Of a DNA stretch of 64,000 nt, positions 15,906-24,534 are shown one piece after another (the first letter of the stretch is position 1; every line of letters begins with the position of its first letter). A program made the position numbers and the translations under genes. The notes below the pieces were generated by a model that was not told the DNA's origin, made no database searches, and was given only the letters and a program-made list of their open reading frames with translations. The DNA comes from Paenibacillus periandrae (lineage in GTDB: Bacteria; Bacillota; Bacilli; Paenibacillales; NBRC-103111), in NCBI RefSeq assembly GCF_022458865.1, contig NZ_JAJNMU010000017.1, positions 170,769-234,768 on the forward strand. Reading direction: 5' to 3'.

Positions 15906-16074
15906 GAAGTGCGGTGAATAAGGGGCGCTGCGCGGCCGTAGTGTCTTACGATCGCTGTTGTTTCCGTATTTTTTGATTAGAATAAGTGATTTAGCGGTGA
16001 AAATCCGGAAACAAAGGCGAACGCTACGCTTCTCCAGAACACTACGGTCGCTCCGCTGTTATTCACCGCACTTC
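15906..16074. repeat. Long imperfect inverted repeat / hairpin element
   Basis: Three nested matched blocks form a 169-base hairpin: a perfect 16-base block at the base (15906-15921 with 16059-16074), a 9-base block (15936-15944 with 16039-16047) and a 9-base block (15958-15966 with 16006-16014). It occupies the gap between the GH4 gene and the next terminator. It resembles a small intergenic repeat unit (MITE- or BOX-like) or a structured 3' UTR. Whether it recurs in the genome cannot be seen here. Confidence 0.65.
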
Positions 16075-16110
16075 GGGTGAGGGAAGTAGGAAGAGAAAAG
16101 ATTAACAACG

Positions 16111-16148
16111 AAAAGGACCTTCCGAGAGAAATATCGGAAGGTCCTTTT
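16111..16148. terminator. Strong bidirectional terminator
   Basis: Fifteen-base perfect arms (AAAAGGACCTTCCGA / TCGGAAGGTCCTTTT) with an 8-base loop, ending in TTTT on both strands. It lies between the GH4 gene on the plus strand and the zinc-ribbon gene on the minus strand and fits both. Confidence 0.88.
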
Positions 16149-16187
16149 GGCATTAAAGGGCATGACAAAAGAGCGAAAAACTACTTG

Positions 16188-16406
16188 CTATCGCAGAAAA
16201 ATAAAAGCAGCTATCAGCACAATCACGAGGCAGACGATCAAAATAATCAGCTTGCTTTTTTGAGGCTTAGCCGTGCTGTCCTTGACTAAAGCATTTCCTT
16301 CAGTACGACTGGAGAACGTTCCGCAATACTTGCATGGAAGGTGTTCCTCAACGATCTTCTCATTACATTTTGAACAATATAGCGCCTCCATTTGCATCAC
16401 TCGCAA
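16188..16406 (-). CDS. Zinc-ribbon single-pass membrane protein
   Basis: A 72-residue protein with two CxxC pairs (YCSKCNEK and PCKYCGTF, about residues 10-30) forming a zinc ribbon, a short polar linker, and one C-terminal transmembrane helix (about 50-70) ending in Arg. Such small zinc-ribbon membrane proteins are widespread in Firmicutes and mostly uncharacterised. The start is not certain (Met1, Met5 or Met7 are all possible, no strong ribosome binding site). It is convergent with the GH4 unit. Confidence 0.75.
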   Translation of the reverse strand: MRVMQMEALYCSKCNEKIVEEHLPCKYCGTFSSRTEGNALVKDSTAKPQKSKLIILIVCLVIVLIAAFIFLR

Positions 16407-16583
16407 TCTGAATGGATTTTGTCAAATGACATTAGTTCTCTATATGTATGAGCCGCATTTGATTAAATAAATACTAAGAACGGAACAATGGAACGGGGAC
16501 ATATACCGAATTTCGATGGAACGTGTGCCTATGTAATGTTATGATGAATGAAAGCGAATAACCTACGAATGGAGCGAACCTAC

Positions 16584-17672
16584 ATGATGAAGAAACGAAG
16601 CCGCGCAGGCGCTGCAGCTTTGACGGTAATCCTGTGCGGAACCTTGCTTGCAGCTTGCACTGGGACAAGCGGTTCGAAGGAGTCGGCGCAGCAGCAAGCC
16701 GAAACTGGCAAGCCAACACCTTCCGGGGCTGATGCGATTAAAGATACGAAGCCTGCGCCTGCCCCGGAGACGGTACATGCTCCCGTGGAGCCGTCACCTG
16801 TACAGCCACCGGTGGAATCACCAGCTGCACCAGCTGAGGCACCTGCGCAGCCGCCGCTCAAGCAGCCGAGTAATCCGGCAGCTGCCATTGTGGGCAATGG
16901 GGCAGATAGCGGGTATGGAGCCTCCGGCAGCAGCACTGTAGCTGCAAATACATATAAACCACGTCAGCCCATCACAAATGACCGTAAGGATTATTCATGG
17001 TACTATATGAAGCAGCCGAAGGGTAAGGTCCCGAATTTTCCTAATGAAATCAATCAGTACACGGATAACATGAAGGCTTTGTGGGTCGGAACCGGTAAGA
17101 AAGTATACTTAACGATTGATACAGGCGGTCCGATGGGCGATACAGAGCTCTTGATCAAATCGCTGAAGGATAATAATGCCAAAGCCAACTTTTTTATTGC
17201 TGGTTACAATGTCAAAAAAGATCCTGATTTCGTCCGTAGACTGGTCGAGGATGGACATCTGGTTGCCAACCACACGATGACGCATACGGATATGAATTTA
17301 CAGACGGACGAGCAGGTCAAGAAGGAAATTCATGATTATGAAAAGCTGTATAAAGAAGTGACGGGCCAAGATATCCAGCCGTACTTCCGTTTTCCTTACG
17401 GTCGCTATAATATGCATTTGTTAAGCATGGTGTCGGATATGGGCTATACCTCGGTATTCTGGTCCACGGCAATGAAAGACTGGGTTCCGCGTGCTAATGG
17501 AGCTGATGATCCATATAATGATATTATGGGGAATCTCCATGATGGCAATATTGTGTTGATTCATCAAGGCTCCCCGGAAAATATTGAAGCGTTGGATCGG
17601 ATTATTAAAGGGATACGTAAAGCTGGCTACGAGCTTGCCTTATTGACCGATATTCAGCCTCCAGCTAGATAA
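16584..17672 (+). CDS. Lipoprotein polysaccharide deacetylase (NodB domain) with altered metal motif
   Basis: The 362-residue protein has a signal peptide with lipobox LLAAC (Cys about residue 25), a long Pro/Ala/Glu-rich linker (about 30-125) and a NodB domain (about 175-360). Conserved are ANHTMTHTD (HxxxH metal site), RFPYGRY and LIHQG. The first motif reads LTIDTGG rather than TFDDG, so the Asp that normally binds metal is Thr. Members deacetylate peptidoglycan or chitin-type sugars at the cell surface; activity here is uncertain because of this change. The ATG at 16584 follows GGAGCG; an earlier ATG would add 12 residues before the signal peptide. Confidence 0.88.
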   Translation: MMKKRSRAGAAALTVILCGTLLAACTGTSGSKESAQQQAETGKPTPSGADAIKDTKPAPAPETVHAPVEPSPVQPPVESPAAPAEAPAQPPLKQPSNPAAAIVGNGADSGYGASGSSTVAANTYKPRQPITNDRKDYSWYYMKQPKGKVPNFPNEINQYTDNMKALWVGTGKKVYLTIDTGGPMGDTELLIKSLKDNNAKANFFIAGYNVKKDPDFVRRLVEDGHLVANHTMTHTDMNLQTDEQVKKEIHDYEKLYKEVTGQDIQPYFRFPYGRYNMHLLSMVSDMGYTSVFWSTAMKDWVPRANGADDPYNDIMGNLHDGNIVLIHQGSPENIEALDRIIKGIRKAGYELALLTDIQPPAR

Positions 17673-17775
17673 TAGCAGCGGACAGGGTTATCCTTGCGGT
17701 ACGTTTTGGCTTCCAGCAACATACTTTATTTAGAGGTATGCGGTATATATTCATATACAAAGGAAGCGAATATTT

Positions 17776-18585
17776 GTGCAGCAAGCGATAGCCATACTGG
17801 ATTCCGGAGTGGGTGGGCTTACCGTAGCCAGAGAAGTGATGCGTCAGCTCCCCAAAGAGCGAATCTGCTATTTTGGCGATACTGCCCGCACACCTTATGG
17901 ACCCAGATCTTCAGCGGAAGTTATTCAATTTACACATCAGATTGTCGATTATCTTATGCACTTTAATCCGAAAATGGTCGTCATCGCATGCAATACAGCG
18001 ACAGCCGTAGCATTGGACGAAATCCGTTCCCGCCTATCGATTCCCGTAGTGGGCGTTATTCATCCCGGTGCCCGCGCTGCAATCAAAAACACGAAAAGCG
18101 GTAAGATCGGCGTTATTGGAACCGAAGGCACAATTAAAAGCAAAGCCTATGAGCTGGCTCTGCGCCAATTATCACCGCATATTCAGGTGTCGAGCCAAGC
18201 CTGTCCCTTGTTTGTACCTTTGGTAGAAAAGGGCTTGTTCGAGACTAAGCAGACGGCAGCTGTAGTGAAAAGCTCTTTGCAGCAGCTGAGTGCTGTACCG
18301 ATGGATTGTCTGATCCTGGGCTGTACGCATTATCCTTTTTTGATCAAACCAATCTCGGAAGCGATGGGGCCTCAAGTGGCATTAATCAGCTCCGCAGATG
18401 AAACAGCAAGGGAGATCAGCGCGATTTTGTACCATAAAGGGATGCTGGCGGCCACGGGTGAAATGCCCGTGCACCAATTTTTTTGCAGTGGAGATCCATG
18501 GATGTTCAAAAAAATAGCACAAACTTGGTTGAATGATCAAATTGGGGTTATGCCCGTTATTTGGCGATCTCCAACAATTCTATGA
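17776..18585 (+). CDS. murI: Glutamate racemase
   Basis: The 269-residue cytoplasmic enzyme interconverts L- and D-glutamate for peptidoglycan. Both catalytic cysteines are in place: VIACNTATA (about Cys73) and ILGCTHYPF (about Cys184). Also seen are ILDSGVGGLTV at the N-terminus and FGDTARTPYG. The start is GTG with AAAGGAAGCG upstream. It is followed immediately by an M14 peptidase that probably acts on D-Glu-containing wall peptides, a functionally sensible neighbour. Confidence 0.95.
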   Translation: MQQAIAILDSGVGGLTVAREVMRQLPKERICYFGDTARTPYGPRSSAEVIQFTHQIVDYLMHFNPKMVVIACNTATAVALDEIRSRLSIPVVGVIHPGARAAIKNTKSGKIGVIGTEGTIKSKAYELALRQLSPHIQVSSQACPLFVPLVEKGLFETKQTAAVVKSSLQQLSAVPMDCLILGCTHYPFLIKPISEAMGPQVALISSADETAREISAILYHKGMLAATGEMPVHQFFCSGDPWMFKKIAQTWLNDQIGVMPVIWRSPTIL

Positions 18586-18644
18586 GACAGCGATTCGGAA
18601 GCCATAAGCTTTCGGATCGTTTCTTAATGAGAGGGTGCATATGG

Positions 18645-19526
18645 ATGAACGAATTTGGTAAAGGTCTTGGATATGCCGGGATGGTTATGGACATTCAACA
18701 GCTGAAAGAGCACTACCCTTTTCTGGAGGTCGGATCGATTGGCCGCAGTGTCGAGGACAGGGACATTCCGGTACTAAGAATCGGCAGCGGTAACAGGCAC
18801 ATTCATTTTAACGGGGCTTTTCATGCAAACGAATGGATCACCACATCGCTGCTCATTCGTTTTGTTCGTGAATATGCGGAAGCTTATGCGCAGAGGGGTT
18901 CACTGCAGGGAGCTGATGCCAGGCAGATGTTTGATCAAACCTCTTTATGGGTTGTGCCGATGGTTAATCCGGATGGTGTGGAGCTGGTCTTGACCAAACC
19001 GGAGAATCAGCAGCGGCACGAATTGTTGGAATGGAACGGCGGGTCCACCGATTTCTCAGGCTGGAAGGCTAATGTTCGCGGTGTTGATTTGAATGACCAG
19101 TTTCCTGCTAACTGGGAGCTGGAACGGGCGCGTAGGCAAGTAGAACATCCGGCATCACGGGACTATAGCGGGAGCTCTCCCTTATCGGAGCCGGAAGCGA
19201 GAGCTATCGAGGCTTTTACACGGGAGCGGGACTTTGCCATGGTTATAGCCTTTCATACGCAAGGTGAGGAAATTTACTGGAATTATAATGATTATGAGCC
19301 TGTTGAATCCGAGGCTCTCGCGGAGCGTTTTGCTGAGGTAAGCGGCTATAGGGCAGTGAAGCTGATGGGTAGTGACGCGGGATACAAGGATTGGTTCATT
19401 CAGGAATTTCGTAGGCCGGGCTTCACGGTAGAAACGGGGCTTGGAAGCAATCCGCTGCCTTACTCGCAACTGGACGATATGTACAGGAAAGCTTCAAAAA
19501 TTATGGTAGAGGCACTCAAATTGTGA
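18645..19526 (+). CDS. M14 zinc carboxypeptidase (gamma-D-glutamyl-L-diamino acid endopeptidase type)
   Basis: A 293-residue M14 family metallopeptidase. The zinc-binding HANEW motif (about residues 60-64), the substrate-binding NPDGVEL and GVDLNDQFP segments, the third zinc ligand in AFHTQGEEIYW and the catalytic Glu in TVETGLG are all present. Family relatives such as ENP1 or YqgT cleave the gamma-D-Glu-diaminopimelate bond in wall peptides. No signal peptide or LysM repeat is seen, so it probably acts on recycled muropeptides in the cytoplasm. The ATG at 18645 is the best supported start; it lies 60 bases after the racemase stop. Confidence 0.88.
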   Translation: MNEFGKGLGYAGMVMDIQQLKEHYPFLEVGSIGRSVEDRDIPVLRIGSGNRHIHFNGAFHANEWITTSLLIRFVREYAEAYAQRGSLQGADARQMFDQTSLWVVPMVNPDGVELVLTKPENQQRHELLEWNGGSTDFSGWKANVRGVDLNDQFPANWELERARRQVEHPASRDYSGSSPLSEPEARAIEAFTRERDFAMVIAFHTQGEEIYWNYNDYEPVESEALAERFAEVSGYRAVKLMGSDAGYKDWFIQEFRRPGFTVETGLGSNPLPYSQLDDMYRKASKIMVEALKL

Positions 19527-19631
19527 TTCCTGCAACCCCGGATCGGCTGCTGCGTATATGAAGCATACAGGCGGGCAAGCCTACAGAAGTTGAAGCCAGC
19601 AGCCTGACTCATACTAAAGGGGGACAATTCC

Positions 19632-19868
19632 ATGTGGAAACGTTTGCTATCATTTCGAAATTGGGGCCATGTATTTCAGCGAATTCTGCCGCTCTTATTT
19701 TCCAGTAAAGTACCGCTGAGAGAAAAGCTGCTCTTTGTCATACCAGCTGTCGTATACTGGATTGCCCCTGACCTGCTTCCTTTTATGCCAATTGATGATA
19801 TTGCAGTTTCCTTGCTGCTGATGAACTTTTTTACGGATCGTGTCGAACGCAAGTACGCTGTGAAGTAG
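19632..19868 (+). CDS. DUF1232 (YkvA-like) small membrane protein
   Basis: A 78-residue protein with the DUF1232 signature YWIAPDLLPFMPIDDIAVS in its second half, flanked by hydrophobic segments. Function of the family is unknown. It has a strong ribosome binding site (AAAGGGGGA) and normal length. It is followed by a promoter-like TGTAGTATAAT stretch belonging to the next gene. Confidence 0.85.
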   Translation: MWKRLLSFRNWGHVFQRILPLLFSSKVPLREKLLFVIPAVVYWIAPDLLPFMPIDDIAVSLLLMNFFTDRVERKYAVK

Positions 19869-19942
19869 CATGTAGTATAATGGAATAACCTAGTGGCGCG
19901 TTAGCGCCTCAGTGATTCACAGCCAATAGGAGGATTCAAGCT

Positions 19943-20782
19943 ATGAATGAGAAAATCGTCATCCGCAAAACAGGCAAACAATTATTAGAGCAAATGGATG
20001 CAACTGTGGTTCCACAGGATGGTATCGGGATATGGCAGCTAGGGCAGGAAAGCCTGGTTGTCAAACAATCGGGATTGATCATCTACTTTGATCCGTATCT
20101 GTCAGCCTCACCCGCGCGATCCTTCGCACCTCCAATCCTGCCAGAGGAGATATACAACGCGGATTATGTCATCATTACACATCATCATTCGGACCATTTG
20201 GATCCCTTTACCTTAAAAGATCTTGCGATTCGCTCCCCGCAGGCGGTATTTATTTGTCCAGCACCTCATATCGAGCGAATGGTGGACGCGGGTATCGCCC
20301 GTGATCGGATTATACCGGCACAGGCGGGCATCAAGTTCGAGCTGGCTTCCGGTATCGCCGTTACACCTGTTGCTTGCAAGCACGAGCAGTACATAACCGA
20401 CGCAGAAGGCAATCATTTCTTCTTGGGGTATGTGATTGATTTCAATGGTCTTGTATTTTATCATGCAGGGGATGCGCTTGCGGATCAGGAGCTGGAGGAT
20501 GCACTGAAGCCACATCAGATCGAAATCGCTTGTATGCCAATTAACGGTCATGACTGGCGGCGTCTGCGCAATCATATTTACGGTAATATGACGTTCCGTG
20601 AAGCGGCAGATATGGCGGCTGAGATCGGAGCGGAGATGATCATTCCGATGCATTATGATATGTTCGCTGGCAATACAGAAAACCCGGCATATTTTGTCGA
20701 TTACTTGCTGCGTTATTACCCGATGCTAAAATTCAAGATGCTGGCCCCGGGCGAGCGGATGCTGTATTTGACAGAGCGGTAA
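19943..20782 (+). CDS. Metallo-beta-lactamase fold hydrolase (UlaG-like)
   Basis: A 279-residue MBL-fold protein with THHHSDHLD (the HxHxDH metal motif, about residues 78-86), a VACKHEQ segment, YHAGDALAD (metal-binding Asp) and IPMHYDMF near the C-terminus. The arrangement resembles UlaG, the L-ascorbate-6-phosphate lactonase, but no ascorbate PTS genes are present, so the substrate is unknown. It has its own ribosome binding site (AGGAGG) and a terminator 15 bases after the stop, so it is likely monocistronic. Confidence 0.88.
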   Translation: MNEKIVIRKTGKQLLEQMDATVVPQDGIGIWQLGQESLVVKQSGLIIYFDPYLSASPARSFAPPILPEEIYNADYVIITHHHSDHLDPFTLKDLAIRSPQAVFICPAPHIERMVDAGIARDRIIPAQAGIKFELASGIAVTPVACKHEQYITDAEGNHFFLGYVIDFNGLVFYHAGDALADQELEDALKPHQIEIACMPINGHDWRRLRNHIYGNMTFREAADMAAEIGAEMIIPMHYDMFAGNTENPAYFVDYLLRYYPMLKFKMLAPGERMLYLTER

Positions 20783-20796
20783 AGAATTGGATATAC

Positions 20797-20836
20797 GAAG
20801 AGCCCGGTGATTAATGCTCACTGGGCTCTTTATTTA
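20797..20836 (+). terminator. Rho-independent terminator after the MBL hydrolase
   Basis: Arms AGAGCCC-GTGA and TCACTGGGCTCT with a small loop are followed by TTTATTTATTT. The hairpin lies between convergent genes; the minus side also has a fair A/T-rich tail. Confidence 0.85.
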
Positions 20837-20841
20837 TTTGT

Positions 20842-21921
20842 TTACTCCCCCTCAGGCCAGCGGATCCAACGCTGCAGATATCCCTGCTCGTACAAAGCTT
20901 TGATGGTGATGATGAGGATCGGAGAAAGTATCAGGCCGGATATGCCAAACAAGGATAGAGAAATGATCATGAAGGACAGCATCGTAAAAGCAGAAACGCC
21001 AAGCGAGTCTCCTGTGATTTTGGGCTCCATAATTTGTCTGACCATGATGACGACACCTAGTATAATGCATAACCAGATCGCAAGCGTTGTCTGTCCGACA
21101 ATGAACAAATAAATGATCCACGGAATAAACAGGGTAGACACACCTAGCAGCGGCAGCACATCAAATACGGCCGAAAGCAGGGCAATCGAAAAGGCGTTGT
21201 CCACTCCAAGCAGCAGCAGCGAAATAAAAATAACGATAAACGTTAAGCCGATGAGCTTGCTCTGAGCCTTCAGGTAGCCGACGATTCCGAGCAGTACGTT
21301 TTCACGCAAAAAGGTAAACGCGGCTTTGAAGGTTTTCGGTGTTTTATCACGGGCCATTCTTTTCCAGGTTTCAATCTCTATGCTTAAAAAGTAAGCCAAT
21401 ATTATCGCAATCACGAAATTAACGACAAAGGTGGAGAAGCTGGTCAGCATCGAAAACGTACTGGTGAGTAATTGTCCGGCCAGCTGAGAAGCTTTATCTG
21501 CAATTTCTGTCGAGTACTGCGTTATTTTATGTATCACATCATCCGGCAGTGCGTCCATCCTGTTGCGCAGAAATTCTGTTTTCAGGATCAGCTGCTTTTG
21601 CATAATGGCTGAATATTCGGGCAAACTGGCTTTGAGGCTCAGTATTTGACTCGTAAAAATAACTCCGACACCGGCGATGACACCGAGAATGACGAGAATA
21701 AACAATCCCGTTGAAATGGCGGAGGCAATACTCTTGCTTAAACCACGTCTATGTAAAAAGCGAGCCAAAGGCTCAATGATCAGGTAAATAATAAAAGCGA
21801 GAAAAATCGGTGCAGCAATCTGATACAAATAACTGAACAACAGCATGAACAAATAAATAGTTAGCAGCAGCAAAGCAATATCAAAAACGGTTTTCCAATA
21901 TTTTTGGTAAAACGCTATCAT
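20842..21921 (-). CDS. AI-2E family permease (YtvI-like)
   Basis: A 359-residue polytopic membrane protein of the AI-2E transporter family (TqsA/YtvI/YdbI group): paired N-terminal helices, a PEYSAIMQKQL soluble stretch around residues 115-165, and a C-terminal bundle containing FDVLPLLGVSTLFIPW and RQIMEPKITGDSLGVS, the family signatures. Members export small molecules (AI-2, others) or act in sporulation; the substrate here cannot be told. A HxlR gene lies upstream on the same strand, about 30 bases away, and may be cotranscribed. Confidence 0.88.
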   Translation of the reverse strand: MIAFYQKYWKTVFDIALLLLTIYLFMLLFSYLYQIAAPIFLAFIIYLIIEPLARFLHRRGLSKSIASAISTGLFILVILGVIAGVGVIFTSQILSLKASLPEYSAIMQKQLILKTEFLRNRMDALPDDVIHKITQYSTEIADKASQLAGQLLTSTFSMLTSFSTFVVNFVIAIILAYFLSIEIETWKRMARDKTPKTFKAAFTFLRENVLLGIVGYLKAQSKLIGLTFIVIFISLLLLGVDNAFSIALLSAVFDVLPLLGVSTLFIPWIIYLFIVGQTTLAIWLCIILGVVIMVRQIMEPKITGDSLGVSAFTMLSFMIISLSLFGISGLILSPILIITIKALYEQGYLQRWIRWPEGE

Positions 21922-21952
21922 CCGGTCACCTCGTCATGCAGGGGAATAGGGT

Positions 21953-22324
21953 TTAGGTCCATTTGGCGGACCAAAGCTTCATTTCTTTCAAAATCTGGTG
22001 GAGATCATGGCCCTTTGGTGTCAAGGTGTATTCAACAGTGACAGGTACAGTCGGATAAGCGGTTCTTTCCAATACGCCTTGCTCTTCCAGATGACGCAAG
22101 GTTTCGGTGAGCGATTTGGGGCTGACGCCGTTGATTTTCTTTTGCAGTACACCAAAACGTTTCGTTCCGCCGAATAATTCACGCAGCACAAGAAAAGACC
22201 ATTTTCCACCAATGGCATCCAAGGTTCTTTCAATGGAGCAATCAATGTACACAGGTTGTTTGGGGATATAATTGCTTCCAGCTTCAGTGAGTTTATTATT
22301 GGTTTCATTTTCTAAGAGAGACAT
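21953..22324 (-). CDS. HxlR family transcriptional regulator
   Basis: A 123-residue winged-helix regulator of the HxlR type: C-SIERTLDAIGGKWSFLVLRE (Cys about residue 29 may be a redox sensor), FGVLQKKINGVSPKSLTETLR as recognition helix, and TVPVTVEYTLTPKG wing. The ATG at 22324 is preferred over one 9 bases upstream because AGGAAGG then has an 8-base spacing. The divergent NAD-dependent epimerase-like gene next to it is a likely target, as HxlR proteins commonly control a neighbouring oxidoreductase. Confidence 0.9.
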   Translation of the reverse strand: MSLLENETNNKLTEAGSNYIPKQPVYIDCSIERTLDAIGGKWSFLVLRELFGGTKRFGVLQKKINGVSPKSLTETLRHLEEQGVLERTAYPTVPVTVEYTLTPKGHDLHQILKEMKLWSAKWT

Positions 22325-22498
22325 ATGTACCATCCTTCCTGTTATTAAGGGATTACCTCAAGGTTACTAGGTATATTTCCTGTAATAATATGAATAAAAA
22401 TTCACTACTTCCCATTTTAAAGAACTATGGATAAAATAGCAATAGCAGTCAGGTTCCTAAGGAACCGAATCTGTAAACTATCAAAGGAGTGTCACGTT

Positions 22499-23371
22499 GT
22501 GAGCAAAAAAACGATTATTATTACCGGAGGCAGCGGCAAGGCTGGTGTATGGCTGGTAAAGCATTTTATAGAGCAGGGCTATGAGGTTATCAATCTGGAC
22601 TGGAAGCTTCCTGAAGAGCCTTTGTGCCGTACGATAATAATAGATTTGAATGATTTGGGTCAGGTTCATAATGCACTGGCGCCATTCAGTGGCACGAACC
22701 GCAGTCAAGTCGAAGGTATTGTCCATTTTGCAGCTATTCCACAGGCTTATACGCATACGAATGATGTTTGTTTCCGCAACAACGTCATGAATACATATAA
22801 TGTGCTGGAAGCAGCAGCGAACTTCGGTATTCAAAAGGTTGTGCTTGCCTCAAGCGAGTCTTCTTACGGTATGGTATTTGCCAGTGAATATTTTGCGCCG
22901 CAATATTTACCTGTCGATGAAGCGCATCCACAGCTTCCTGAAGACAGCTACGGCTTGTCCAAGGTTGTGAATGAGGTAACAGCCGAAGCTTTCCATCGCC
23001 GTACAGGGATGCAGGTAATTTCGTTTCGTTTGGGCAATATTCTTATTCCTGAAAGCTATGCGACGATTCAGGCCAAATTCGCGGATACAGAAGGCAGAAA
23101 ACGGATTTTGTGGTCGTATATTGATGCCCGCGATGTCGCCAGTGCTTGTCGCCTTGCGATAGAAAAAGACGGACTTGGCGTGCAAGCGCTTATCCTGGCT
23201 GCTGACGATACCTCTTCGGATCGGGATACACAGGAGCTGGTAGCTACACATTTGGCACAGGTGACGGATATTCGTGTTCCTTTGGAGGGGCGTGTAAGCT
23301 TGCTGTCCAATGCCAAAATCAAGCAGGTGCTCGGCTGGGAGCAGCAGATTTATTTTATGGATCAATTGTAA
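22499..23371 (+). CDS. NAD-dependent epimerase/dehydratase family protein
   Basis: A 290-residue extended short-chain dehydrogenase: N-terminal IIITGGSGKAGVWLVKHF (Rossmann GxxGxxG), HFAAIPQAYTHTND, and the YGLSK (YxxxK catalytic) motif with Ser in ASSESSYG. Substrate unknown; many homologues act on sugar nucleotides or small aldehydes. The start is GTG at 22499 with AAAGGAG nine bases upstream; longer in-frame starts lack a binding site. It is divergent from the HxlR gene, whose control over it is plausible. Confidence 0.87.
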   Translation: MSKKTIIITGGSGKAGVWLVKHFIEQGYEVINLDWKLPEEPLCRTIIIDLNDLGQVHNALAPFSGTNRSQVEGIVHFAAIPQAYTHTNDVCFRNNVMNTYNVLEAAANFGIQKVVLASSESSYGMVFASEYFAPQYLPVDEAHPQLPEDSYGLSKVVNEVTAEAFHRRTGMQVISFRLGNILIPESYATIQAKFADTEGRKRILWSYIDARDVASACRLAIEKDGLGVQALILAADDTSSDRDTQELVATHLAQVTDIRVPLEGRVSLLSNAKIKQVLGWEQQIYFMDQL

Positions 23372-23466
23372 AACCGTTTGCAAGTTAACCAGTGAACACA
23401 ATCAGATGAAGGGTCTTCCCAATAGGGGTGGCCCTTTTGCTGATCTGATCAAATACGAAAGGAGAA

Positions 23467-24402
23467 GTGGGTGAAATCAAGCTGAGTGTGTTGGATCTTG
23501 TTCCAGTAATTGGGGAGGTCAGTGCTTCCTTTGCGCTGCAGCAGGCGCTGCAGCTGGCTCAAACCGCTGAACGCTTGGGCTACCATCGCTATTGGGTGGC
23601 TGAGCATCACGATATGGTCGGCTTGGCCTGTACATCCCCCGAGGTGCTGCTTGCTCATATTGGCGCGTTGACGAAGCGAATTCGGCTTGGTTCCGGTGCG
23701 CTGCTGCTGCCGCATTACAAGCCGATTAAGGTGGCAGAGAGCTTTCATCTGCTGGCAGCCCTGTACCCCGAACGGATCGATCTGGGGATTGGACGGGCAC
23801 CCGGGGGTTCTGCCCATGTGACCATGGCTCTAAGCGGCAATTTTTTGGACAATCTTAGACAGCTGCCTGACTCGCTGCAAGCCTTAATGGAGCTGCTGAC
23901 CCACACCTATCGGCAAGACGGTGAACCTGTATGGGCACGACCGATTCCAACAGAAGCTCCTGAGGTATGGATGCTCGGTACGAACCATAAGAGTGCCGCT
24001 TACGCAGCACAATATGGTACGGGATATGTATTCGGGCAGTTTATGAGCGACAATGATGGGGTTGAGATGCTCTCCGTCTATCGTCAGCAATATGTGCCTT
24101 CCGCTCTTTCTTCGAGACCACGTGACATTGTTGCCATAGGTGTAATCTGTGCAGAGACCGAAGAACAGGCCGGACAGCTCGCCCTTCAGGCAGCCAAAGC
24201 GTTCGACCAGGCCGGGCAGCGTGAGGAAGTGAATGCTGCTTCCAAGCGTAAGCTATTGGTTGGCACGCCGCAGCAGATCATAATCGAGCTGGACCAGCTT
24301 GCACAAGTATACGGTGTGGACGAGTTTCTGGTTGTTACCCCTATACCTGACTATCAACATCGGCTGCGTTCTTTTGAGCTGCTGGCCGAAGCTGTACTAT
24401 AG
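23467..24402 (+). CDS. LLM class flavin-dependent oxidoreductase
   Basis: A 311-residue bacterial-luciferase-like monooxygenase: IKLSVLDLVPV start, HRYWVAEHHDMVGLACTSPEVL, LGSGALLLPHYKP and DLGIGRAPGG, all typical of the FMN-dependent LLM subgroup 1. Physiological substrate unknown. The GTG start sits very close to the AAAGGAG, so the exact start is unsure by a few codons. Located between the epimerase and the histidine kinase, with no tight operon link to either. Confidence 0.9.
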   Translation: MGEIKLSVLDLVPVIGEVSASFALQQALQLAQTAERLGYHRYWVAEHHDMVGLACTSPEVLLAHIGALTKRIRLGSGALLLPHYKPIKVAESFHLLAALYPERIDLGIGRAPGGSAHVTMALSGNFLDNLRQLPDSLQALMELLTHTYRQDGEPVWARPIPTEAPEVWMLGTNHKSAAYAAQYGTGYVFGQFMSDNDGVEMLSVYRQQYVPSALSSRPRDIVAIGVICAETEEQAGQLALQAAKAFDQAGQREEVNAASKRKLLVGTPQQIIIELDQLAQVYGVDEFLVVTPIPDYQHRLRSFELLAEAVL

Positions 24403-24534
24403 ATGAACAATCATTTTATGAATTGACGCTGTCAGACTCTCCGCATTACAATAGTTACAATTCATGCTCGGGCAGCTTTTAACCGGAACCTGCATCGGGC
24501 ATGATGTGTAATAAGAAGCGAGAGAGGGTGCGAG

